From the NCBI RefSeq assembly GCF_000003815.2, contig NC_049989.1, positions 4,561,141 through 4,625,140 of the forward strand: a stretch of DNA of 64,000 bases. Reading direction: 5' to 3'. Both the position numbers and the translations under genes were made by a program. Below the pieces are notes generated by a model. The model had not been told where the DNA came from and did not search any database. It saw only the letters and a program-made list of their open reading frames with translations. This DNA comes from Branchiostoma floridae (Eukaryota; Chordata; Leptocardii; Amphioxiformes; Branchiostomatidae). Shown here piece by piece: positions 27,101 to 39,100 of the stretch. Positions within the stretch are counted from its first letter, which is position 1, and each line of letters opens with the position of its first letter.

Positions 27101-30100
27101 TACCAACAAGACATTGGTATGCGTAATCACCAATGACAGAGGGAATGTGCCAGGAACGACCCTCCCAACAGAGGTCACGTGTCAGGTAAACCCACGGCCC
27201 GGTGTCCCCATTGTTTCTCACAAAGCAGGTGAGGGGTTGGAATGCCTGATTCCCCACAGTGCAAACCTGGCCATTGTTGTAGGCTAGATCTAATTACCTT
27301 CGGACATAAAAGTCTAGGGAGGGAGGGGGAACCTCCCACCATGCCCCTCTCAATGGGCAGCTTGGATGGCCAATAGATTTATGTAATGGATCATACAAGT
27401 TTTCAGATGCAACATACTAAAACTAAGGCCAGTGAAAGCAGATCCTCACCAACACTATTCTGGACATGCTTTTTTTTCACAGCCATGCGATAATACTCAA
27501 AACTTCTCACATTAACTTATAAACAGTGAGCTTGAATCATCTTTTCGATGGGTATGACAGTCAGGGCTGTCTCCAGCTTTAAATTCTTTTCCATCCCACT
27601 CACTGCTTGGGGCCCACAGTGTTACTTTTTGCTAAAGCTGACATTTCAAGCATTATTCATTGGACAGATGCTAATTTTTTTTTCTGTTCCAACACGTAAA
27701 TTTCTGTCCCATGACAGAGGGAGGGGTCCTAGAGACAGGTCCTCAACAACAGCAATAAAATTCACCTTCATCTTCCTCTTCATCGCTCTCCACTGCTCCG
27801 ATCCGTGAGGCCTTGATCAGTCGCATCTGTGTCAGCTCAATCTCCATCTGTCGCATCTTCTGCTGAAGGCCGTCATTCTGGTCCTACAGACAAGACAAGA
27901 GTACATGTGTACAAACTTCACTACAAAATATAAAACTTGAGAACAAAATTAATGTTTGAGCAAACCAACACCTCTAACTTAAATGGTTTTATAGTGGGAC
28001 TCCAAACACCTGTCTATAGGATTTTCAATGATTGGAGTTTTATTTTAAAAAATCTGCTGTAGGCTGTCATTCTGGTCCTACAAAGAAGACAACAGTACAA
28101 ACTGCAAAACAGGAAGCACTATATATAGCTCTAATCTAAATGGTTTTATAAGTGAGATTTCCAAACACCTGTCTAAGGGACTTTGGGTGATTGGAGTTTC
28201 ATTCAGAGAAAGTCTACCAACCAATCAACACTTGCTATCTTTTCAAAACAAACTGACAAGCTCTCTTTCGTCTCCTCCAAAGAATAACTCATGTGCTTGG
28301 CAACTGTAATTTTAAGCTGACGTCAATTGTAATCTCTTGACACAATAGAGCAATAATAATGTGTGAAAATACTAGAGAAGAAACAGACTTCATCGTTTAG
28401 TGTGTGGAGGGTTAGCTTTGTTGTCCTTACTTGGCCATGTGTCCAATATCTCACCAGGTAATGAGCAGATAATGAAGATTGAGTGAAAATGAGACAAAAG
28501 AGAGAAAGAATATGGCCACAATTATCTGAGACTACACATGTTTTTCTTTCAAGTCCACCATATTTTTGCCTGGACCGCAGTTTTAAGTGTTCGCAGGTGT
28601 ATGCACAGGTGTACACAACAATAGCCTCAACACCTGACCCAACAAAAGGAAGTTGTGATAAATCTGTTGGGGGTAAGAATTTGTTATGTCTACTGCATTC
28701 CTACCAGGTATGCAGTAACATTTTCCCCAGAATTTGTCTATAGGCAGGCATTCTGTTATTTCCCACAAACCTCATAACAAACTTTCTTTTTTTTAAATTC
28801 CCAGCATCGCTTTCCTCAGATAATATATCTCTCTGTATAAATCCTTTGGCATCTTGGTACATTCAATTATTTTCTCCACGATCTTATGAACAGATGCCTT
28901 GTTGAGTAAATAAAACATTTCTATGGTAGATAGAACTGCCCAAACACCACCAGCCAAGCCTTATCTTCCTTCTTTTGTTTAAAGGAAATTTCACAACAAA
29001 CATTGCACAAAATCTACTCTTAAAGCAGTCTTAAAGTATGTGTTATGATTTACGGATGCTTGAATATTATATTTACACTACCCTTATGTTGGTCCATGAT
29101 ACGTAAGTAGCGTAACTTATTTCAGCAACATTTAAATTCTACAACACTTCAAGAAATCAGCTCTTTATCTTAAGCTGTCTTAAAGAGTGTGGAATTGTTC
29201 AAATGTACGGATGCTTGAATATTACATTTAGACTATCTTTACGTTGATGTTGATCTTTACATTGGTCTATGAAGAAGTGTAAGAAGAGGCACTTATTTCA
29301 AGAACATCTAAGCAGACACCTCTGTTAAGTGTGGCAGAAACATCAGCAAGATGATGGTGGCCACCTAAGCACTAAGAAGAAGAAGAAGCACCATACCTAC
29401 CTACCTAGTCCATAGAAAGAGGTAATAATCGTAACCATCTCACCTGTAGTTGTGTCATTTCCTTCTCTAGTTTCATCCTCTCTCCTGTCTCTGTCTCCAG
29501 CATCTCGGAGGCACTGTTTGCCGTACTGTGCTCGTCTGATAGCTCTGAGGTAAGGTCGGCAACTTTGGTCTCCAACTTGTTGTTTGCCTGTCGTAAATCG
29601 TTTCGTTCCTTCTCGATTTTCTCCAGTTTGGCCTTCAGCTGGTCGACCTCCACCTGGAACGAGATGACAAGAAGACTCGTAAATACAGATCTGTAGAATT
29701 TCTGAACATAGCATTACATTTAACATATCATAAAGGCACCTTTTGGAAAAATAACTAAACATATTAGATTGCTTGACTTCATGAGTCACATGCTTTGCCT
29801 ACCTAAGACATAGGTCCTAAATGATCAACTTACAATGGATAGTTGTTGCTGAGCTACATCTTCAACAATATATCATACAATAGATAAACATTTTCATGAA
29901 GATTAAAATCATGACTGAAAGAGAAATCGTGAGTCCTTAACTCTCACCTTAGCCCAGACCAGATCTACCCACTTGAGTGGTCCCCTCTGGCCTAACAGAA
30001 ACCCCCTGACATGTCTACAGGCAGTACAGTTCCTACAACTTTCCATACCTATACATGTTACTAACGAACAATCTCTCAGGCTAGCCTTTATATAGGCTCC

Positions 30101-33100
30101 TGGAAGATAGTTTTTTGTTTTCTGATAGTGATACAATGACGTACATAGTTGATGTGACTACCAACCTCTTTAGCTTTCAAAGTTTCAGGCTATCTAAGAC
30201 TTTACTTTGAAACCTTATATTGAATATCACAGTAATGATTTGCTGTCTTTCCTAGCCTTTCTTGTTCTAGCCCCAACTGCATCAAACTCCAAGGTTATTC
30301 TTAAAGCAGGAATTCCTTACATCAGATAAGACAGACTCAAGGTATCCAAAACAGAGAACTGCTTCCGTCTGGCCATCTTGTGACAACAGTTAATCTGTCT
30401 GGACGTCATCCCTTTGTTTATGACACTTTATTGTCAGTCTAGTTATGATTCCGTGGGTGCAGATGTGACACACAATAGCTGGGCATCTGTAAACTTGACA
30501 GCTATTGTAGAAACTGACAGGGACCATGAACTAAGAAACCTGTTCATTACCTTCAAACACGATGCTCAAAGGAAACTTGTCCATCACAATTAATACTGCA
30601 GTGAAACTACAATCCAACACACAGGGGTTGTCTAAAGATGTATCCTATATCTTTCATCTTTTTATTAAAAACCTTAATCAATTTCCGCTGAAGAATTGTC
30701 AAGACTGCAATTTTTCTTTAATGCAATTGTCGTAAAATTATGATATGGATTAATCAATAATAGAAATACTTTTGTTGGTGACTATCGAAGTGGAATCATG
30801 CCTATGAATTAACAATGAAAGATAAATCTAATTCCATAATACAACTGAGGACTTTGGTTGACCTTGAGATTCTGGTGAAGCCAACAAGAATGTGAAGGAG
30901 AAAGTTCCGGTATTGTAGCATTGTTAAGTGAGCCTTAAGTAAATTTTCCTGTTAAGATGTGTCAGGTGTGTTTGTTTACATGAATCTGATTGGCCAGAAT
31001 CCTCTTCCTGAGGGAGACAAAGACAGACTTTTCAGAGTTACTTTCTGGTTGAGAAGAGCTGAAGAAAGGACTTCTCACCCACTCAACTTTACGGAACGGA
31101 AAGGAAGACTTGAGAAAGGATAAAGTTTCTCACCTACACTTATATGAACATCAGACCTTCATGGGTGTTCTCTACTCCAAAAAGGCACTTAGCCCTAAAT
31201 CTGGACCCAAAACATACTTAAACTCCTCAGTTGGCATCTGAGAAATTTGCCTTCTTATTCTGTCAACATCTTAGGGACTTACTGGAATTTTCTTTAAACT
31301 GGACCACAAACCACAACAACAGAATCCCTACAAGCAACTCCATTCAGAGTGATACTTCAACAATGCTATCCAAGCATGTCCATTTTTTTGGTGTTACGTC
31401 AAGTTGTTCAAGATGGTAAAAGAGGGAATATCCAGAAGAAGATTGAGAAAACTTACCAGTTTTTCTTTCAGTTCGTCCTCTGTCCGGTGCACATTAAGGA
31501 GAGGTAGGACTTTGGTGACCAGGCGGAACCAGGGCCAGTTGCGCACGGCCATGTAGATCTTCACATTCCTCTGGATACAGCGAATGGCCAGCTCTTGTAC
31601 CTGGGGATCCAATAACATTGGTCACTTCCAACATTTTCATTTGGGCAACAAACTCACTCACTCACTATCCGGTTTAGTGTCTGTTGTTCCCTGTCTTACA
31701 AGGGTTGGACATTGTTTGATGTCATTCAGGTCTGATTGCTGATCTCCACCTGTCTATACTTAACTAACGCTGGCTACAAAACTCAGGTTGTCCCAGTCTC
31801 TTTCACTTGCTCAAAAGGTTTCACTCAATCAGTGCTCCTTTACAGTGAAAAAAGATTTCGTCTTCGTTTTGTTATTGTCAAACAACCCAATTATACATGT
31901 AAAGCTGATAATGGTTCTGTTTTGTTAGATATATGAATGCAGAGACCTTTTCACAATGCACAGAAAGTGAATAATAACAAGTGACCTATATTTCAGCTAG
32001 GAAAGAAACAAAAACAAACCAGGATTAAATACGGTTGACCGTTTCTTAAAGACCCCAGTAAAACTATATAATGACCACACCTTACCGGTATAAATCCAAT
32101 AACGTAAACTATGGACTTCAGTATGCTTCTAGCAACCATGCAGTTCACATCAGTGGTGACTTGTCTGAGAAATTTTACTTAGTGCAAGATACTCTTCAAG
32201 CCTTCTTTGAAATCTATAAACAACAGATGCATGAGTATGGATATACATTAAGAACTTGGCTGGGATATGAACCTAGCTCAGAATATACTAGTGACAACAC
32301 TAAATACCATTTAGTGTAAGATGTGTGTTCTGCAGAGCCCCAGTCTATATTACCTTGATTTTCTTGAGGTTCTGGCGAGCGATGTACCCCCTGCAGTGTG
32401 CCTGGAACTTTGAGATGGTGTCGGTGGTCTTCTCATCCCTCTGGTCCTCCAGTTGGGCCAGCGCGCCTGCTCGGAAAAACACCTGGAGAAAACAACACAA
32501 ACACGTCTTTACTTTCTGTGCACTTTCACAAAATGTGGACCCGTTCTCCCTGCATGCAAACCTGGATGTCTCTAAGCAAACAAACCTATATGAAGTTCAA
32601 GGTAGTTTATCTGAGTAAATGAGAAAAAGAATAGCTGCAACGGAATCCTAACAGAAAAGTAACAATATCAAGAAGATAGAGATTCAAGCCATGCCCTTCC
32701 AACAAGATATGAGGACACACACAGGAGAGCTAAGCATAATAAGGACAAGCCCATTCGGTGACACTTCACTGTGTGCATAAATATTGGCCACAGGATCGTC
32801 CAGGTTCAGGCTGTAAAACATCTGTCCATACTGCACATGAAATCACAAAAACGGAAAAAATCACCTTCCGAAGTAGTTTGGGTAGATTCATTGCCAGAAA
32901 AGGAACTAACAACAGTATACTCTACATTCTAACTGCTGTAAGCGAAAGAAAACACAGCACATCGATCCTCCTCACCAAACTCCTAATCGTAGCTCCATGA
33001 CCAATCTTTCTCTTAAAATTGGCCTAGTGAAGCTATAGACTCAATAAATCTCTCACCGTGGGGCCAATTGTTGGGTCTCAATTTGGGATGACCCCTATGA

Positions 33101-36100
33101 ACTTTGGCAGTGGCCTTGACAGGTTGAGTCAACCCCCTTTTGGGTTGGACCCAGGGGGTCCAGTCCTGGTCCTTTGAAATCTATTGATAGCTGCCTGAAT
33201 ATATACCTTTTGTTATTCAGAAGGACAGAAGTCCACATGTGGGCTTAAATAAACTATAAGCACTGACACTACAACTCATGTCAAAATATTTTGTAAATGT
33301 AATCCAATTTGGTCACCCAGTATATGATATTTTGACATTATGGGCCTCAGGTACAAAGTAGACATTTCAAGAAATGAAGATAGTCTTAATGTCATGTATG
33401 AACTATATCATATTTTCTTTCTATGAATTATATCATATTTTCCTCCTGACTTGTAGTTGAATGTCATCCTAACTTTTAACTACCACTTCTTCCGTTCAAT
33501 CAATCACAACTTAGTTCGACTTCATTTAAACTTGACTGACAAATGACACATGGAAGAAGCATGTTAGAAAGCAGAAGTGCATACCTTCCACATGACATAC
33601 AGGTGGGCTGTGCCTCAGGCTATACATGACTACAGATGGTCGCTATGGAAACCATATGATGTAATCAATATTGCCCATCATGCAACAAGGGAGCAGTGGT
33701 AGTGTCAAATCTGGAACACTGCCACATATATAAAGGCTGACATAACTAATGAAGAAACCAGGACAAGAAAATAAGTTCTGCTTGAGTCATCAGCAGATTA
33801 AACTTCTAATCCTCTGGATAGCAAGGATCCCACAGGAATCTCATTCATTCCAGCAATGTATTGTCCATCCTATCACAATCTATACTACTCTTTTGTGCAG
33901 TTTAGTCATTACCAACCCCAGTTCTGGCACCATTAATTGCATGCCTTCCAGAAACAACTCCGGAGGCATTTGGAATAGGCATGACAATGATCACAGTTGT
34001 AAGTGACCTTGGCAAAAACTAGACAATTACAGCACTGAAAAGTAGAGCACAGTACGAAGTCTTTCCCCCCAAGAGTGGTGACCCAATACTCTCAAAGTAG
34101 ACATTGGTGGGGAAAATCCTGACCTTATATGCAGTATTTTTCAACCAGTTGGTGGGGAAGTAACCTGATTAAATCTCGCTTATAGCAGCCCGCCCAACAT
34201 CCACCGGCCAGGTAACAGCCCCAGACAGCAGAGTTTGTGCTACACAGACTAGTGGGGAAGCTGGTAAAAAATATGGCATATGAGAAAAGGTCAAGCCTTT
34301 TCCCCACCAACCTCTGCTTTGAGAGTAGTGACCCAAAAAAATCCTTGCACAGTTGAGCCTTTCCATAGTAACCATGCTGTTATCAGACTAGGCTGCTTGG
34401 TTCCATTACTGATGAGGCATCACAGTAGCACAGCCCAGGTTATAATGATGAGGTGTTAATGGAGGCTGTGCAGCTTAAGATCAGGCAGTGAAGGATCAGG
34501 GTAATCCCCTCCCCTGAGAGGATCTTTGTCAACATCTGCAAACACCTGGAAAATCTGGCCATACTTTCTAACACCATACAGTATACTCCATAGACATGTA
34601 TGTGAGCAAGGTGGACTTCCATATAACTTATATTATAAGAAATAGCTGAGACCATCCAGTTCGTAGTTGGCTTTCAAAAGTCCAGGAAGAATAGTGATCC
34701 GTCACCAAATGCAATGGAGATCCAAATTGAACCAAACCAAACCAAACCAAGTCAGCATCACCACCATTATTACTTATGATGACAGCTATAGCTTATGATT
34801 AATTTTATGTGCATGCATTATCAGCATCAATGATTTAAGGTGGATCATTCCGATCCCAAACCTACATCTGTTTTAAAACCACAGTGTGGATTACAGGTCA
34901 TGTTAGAACAGTTTTGAATTTCTAATCAACTTGTACTGAGTGACAACATTGCTCAGCTCATTAGTACAGAAAGAAAACACCAGGGCTGACCAAAGTATAT
35001 TGCTTGTATCTGAGGTACATGTAGCAGTGCCCAAAAAATGTCAAGCACAGCACCATTAGCTCCCATAGAGATAAGGAAACTGCCAACAAAATTGTTTCAG
35101 CCTCTTTTATCTATATAGGATAGAGACATACAAAAATAAACAAGATACATTGGTACATAAAACTATATAAATATTTAAAAGCAAAAGACATCTGTGTTTT
35201 GTAATCTCATCACATCATTATCTTTGCAACATCTTTAATCAAGATGTTCTACAAAACAAGAAAGTAGCTAAACTTTGGAATAGGCTAACCAACCATCAAG
35301 GTCGTTTGTCTAAGAAGTTTGAACAGTTAATTGTAGATATTTATGGCCTAAATTGTGTCCTCTGTGTATACATGTATGCAGCCTGCTGGTACATGACATT
35401 CATGCTACCATGTGTGACCTTCTAGATCAATGTAATTGGAAACATGCACACCTACGCAAGGTCATACGTTGTGCTGAAAGTTGTGGCAAATAAAAAACCT
35501 CTCAGCCTATTACCCAGACATAACTGATAATGGTAGCCTGAATTGTTCTTCATTACAGTTTAATGGTTCACAAAACAAACTAATTGTTTCCAGCAAATGG
35601 TACCATTTTTGCTTGGGGGAACCAGGAAAGTACACTTTTGAACGGAAAGCAAAATACTTGAAAATTTTCACGAATCACTACTTCCGCTTCGTTGTTTGCA
35701 GGAAACAGCAAAGGAACTCAGTTGTAAGCCTGCCATTTCCCTCAATTCTTTCACTTACATATACAAGCCACTTCATGCAGTATTATCAAGTAGGTTTGAT
35801 ATCTGAAAATTATGTAAACCTTGTCAGTAATATAAAAAAGATCAACGTAAACATTACATGTATGTCCCACAATATGTGAAAGCAGTAGCTGACTTGGCTG
35901 ATCTTTATGAACTGGAAGCAAAGATCAACATGAACAAGAAAATTTGTGTAAGCATGACATCAACATGACAACAAAGGCAGGCAGATATGAGGCATCCTTA
36001 CCCTGTGCAGAGACAGGCTCTGGGCCTGAGGACTGGCCCTGGGTGAAGGTGACAGAGCAGTGATGTAGAAAACACTCTCCATGTTCCTTCCCTGTTCTTC

Positions 36101-39100
36101 TCCCAGCCATGGGCTGGCGCTCGGGCTGCCCTGTACACCATCTCCCACCGGAGTGACCGGCATTCCGAGTGGAGACCGCCGTAATACCAGTCAGCGGTGC
36201 TAGAGGCAACGCTCTGATGAAGTCTTCCTGCTGTTCAACGTTTGGTTCAGAACATGTGTGGGAGCCCCACAGACACGTGGCGTCACTGATCCAAAAATCC
36301 TGTGAGCTTTATTTCTCCTGGTGAACTTTTAGTTAAAGATGCCTACTGGCAACTTTTCTTGGAGAGTATTCCTTCTGTAGTTGTACAGCAGATGTGCAAT
36401 CTGGAAGCCAGCTGGTGAAGGTGACATTTAGACCTCTCTAAACATCTGGAAATGCAGGATGAAGCAACCGTGCCAAAAACAGGCAGTTGCAACAGTTATA
36501 ATCCCTCGAAAACTGTTTTCTGACCGATGTCTTCAATGTCAATGATGGTGTTGTAAAGTAGAAGCTTGAATTCAGAAAGCTTTGCATAATCTTATTCCTA
36601 TGAGCCTGGCATGGAATAACCTTCAAGTTTAATCCTCTCTGATAAGGATACAGCAGGGATTATCAAAAGCCAAACAAGGGAAGTTTACTTCCTCGATGAC
36701 GCACTTGAGTAGTTTTATGTTCAGCAGACTGAAAGTAATCCAAACAGTGAAACACATCCAATAAACCAGGCAAAATTTATGAGAGTAGAATGTGACAATT
36801 CCACAATGTAACCCTTGAGGTTAGTTATCCTAACAGCCAGGAACAATACTGGAAGAAATACTGGCAAACTCCTCTTTCATCCTAAGTTAGGATCAGTTAG
36901 CTCCCATTTTGTACATCCTCTACAATGGTTACCTCTGCTCTTTCCACACAAGTCAAACCTTCTTTCTTCTCCTGTAAATCCTTTCAGCACATCCAGGAAA
37001 GCAAAAAGTTCAGGAGTCATGGCAGCTGCATTTCTGAAAGCTGGCAATTTCACAGGCTATGACTTGCCATTCAAACAAGGAACAGTGAAATCCCTCACTC
37101 AGGTTGTAGATCCTTGAGAACAAATCCTTGGCAACAGCAGGGCTCAGAGTTTCCAGAAACACAGAGAGATGTGCTTGTAACTGTAACACCACCAGTCTGA
37201 GTTCAAATCCTACACCCACTGACTGATACACTTCCCTCACAACTGGTACCAATTACTGTGCCCTGGTTTGTGCTAAAAGCCAAGCTGTGCCAGGAGACAT
37301 ATCATCAGTCTGGGCCACACACTCCAAAATGTGACATCAATTTTACTGAACTTTTTCATCCGCAATTTCAGGTAATTGCCTCAATTGATGGGATCTATGT
37401 GTCATAAATGACTGGGATTACCTAATGGAAATAAGATTTTTATCGGCGAGTCAACCTAACCTTAGTGTCCCATTCCGGATCCCAAATCCTAAGGTAGTCA
37501 ATGTTTTATAGACACCCAGATCCTGGCAGGCCCATCAGGTTGGGCACCCTGTGGAATACATGGTGTGCCCACCTCCTAATCAATTATCTGCTGGGTGAGG
37601 GGGATGACAGATGCTTGGAGAGATAGCCCTGGAGACAGGGGGCCAGGGGAACAGCTGCCAAACAAGATGGTTACATTTATATATGGCAAGAAATCGGACA
37701 TAGAAAAACATGACCCATTTCAGAACTTTACAAATAACTTTACACTGAAGAATACAGCACCCAAGGGAATTCAATGTTTAGGCAAGACTAATTTGAAAGG
37801 TTATGTAACCTCCTTTTCTTATGCTGTCCTAGACATTGTTGTCTTTATACCAAATCTTACATATTTTATCTTTCAGTCACGGGTCATCTATATACCACAA
37901 TCTATGTTCAACAACGGAGAAATGCTCCGAGAAAAAGACATTAGTTACATCTTGCAGACACAGGCTCTCCCATAAAACAGAGGTCCTGAGAAAAGAAATA
38001 TTTCCAAACCTTACACTTTACACTTTACAGACGCTTTTATCATAAGCACACAGGCCAAGCGAAAAAAAAGAGGCTTATTTCCAAATTTTACACTTTACAC
38101 TTTACACGGACACGGCTCATTAACCACATTACAGGCTGAGAAAAAAATGGAGGCCTTTCCTAATCTTACACTTTACACTTTACAGACACGGCTATCTTAG
38201 CACACAGGCCCTGAAAAAATTCGAGGCTCTTTTTCCAAAGCTTACATTTACACTTTACAGACACGGCTAATTGACAATGACCCACCACTCTCAGCGAAAA
38301 AACGGGGCTTTTTCCTATTCTTACACTTTACACTTTACAGACACGGCTATCTCAGCACACAGTCCCTGAGAAAAAACCAAGGCTGTTTTTCCAAATCTTA
38401 CACTTTACACTTTACAGACATGGCATCAGCTTAGCACACAGGCCCTGAGAAAATTCGAGGCTGTTTTTGCAAAGCTTACATTTACACTTTACAGACACGG
38501 CTCATTAACCACCGGGGTTGATTGACAAAACCTTGCGACTATTATGACCCACCCTTACTCATGAAACAACGGGGATGCTTGACCTATCATTTACTTCACA
38601 CCTTACAAATCCGGCGTTAACTTATCNNNNNNNNNNNNNNNNNNNNNNNNNNNNNNNNNNNNNNNNNNNNNNNNNNNNNNNNNNNNNNNNNNNNNNNNNN
38701 NNNNNNNNNNNNNNNNNNNNNNNNNNAATAACTTACTATAGTATGCCAGTGGAGTTTGCTAAGATAATGCCGTGTCTGTAAAGTGTAAAGTGTAAGATTA
38801 GAAAAACAGCCCCGTTTTTTTTTCACTGAGAGTGGTGGGGCATTATAGTCGCAAGCTTTTGTCAATCAACCCCGGTGGTAACCTGGAATCCAGTCTACTG
38901 CTGGCTGGGCCTACCGTACTTAGTGCAGGCTTTGTACGGGGCCAGGGAAGCTCCCAGCCGCTTAGGTAACCGGCCACACCCGGTAGAATTTTCACGGGGT
39001 TAGACTTAGCCCAGTGGGAGTTAATTTGCCAGGGAGTTAATTTGCCCGCCAGCAGTAGACTGGGGAATAGTTAATAGGAACAGTTCTCGGCGCGGCGATC

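Larger units (their letters stand above)
21251..27765 (-). other. Intron of 6.5 kb
   Basis: Low-complexity AT-rich sequence to about 25.0 kb, then a GC- and CpG-richer island at about 25.15-25.95 kb that contains the candidate internal first exon, then a hAT-like MITE (27562). No other exon recognised. Confidence 0.7.

Noticed and set aside
28054-28100. Second copy of the DQNDGLQQ exon start
   Set aside because: Only about 30 nt of exon-like sequence, with no donor and a break into AT-rich intron.
34733-34750. AAACC tandem run considered as telomere-like
   Set aside because: Only about four short units, an ordinary microsatellite.
35925-36209. Overlapping minus frames at 36.1 kb (MPLAPLTG.. 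and [11 protein letters not shown]..)
   Set aside because: They reach the GTAAGG donor in the wrong phase for the next exon. Only the MPVTPVGDG frame fits.
37199-37211. GTTCAAATCC resembling a tRNA B box
   Set aside because: No A box, no cloverleaf and no repeat partner in the window.
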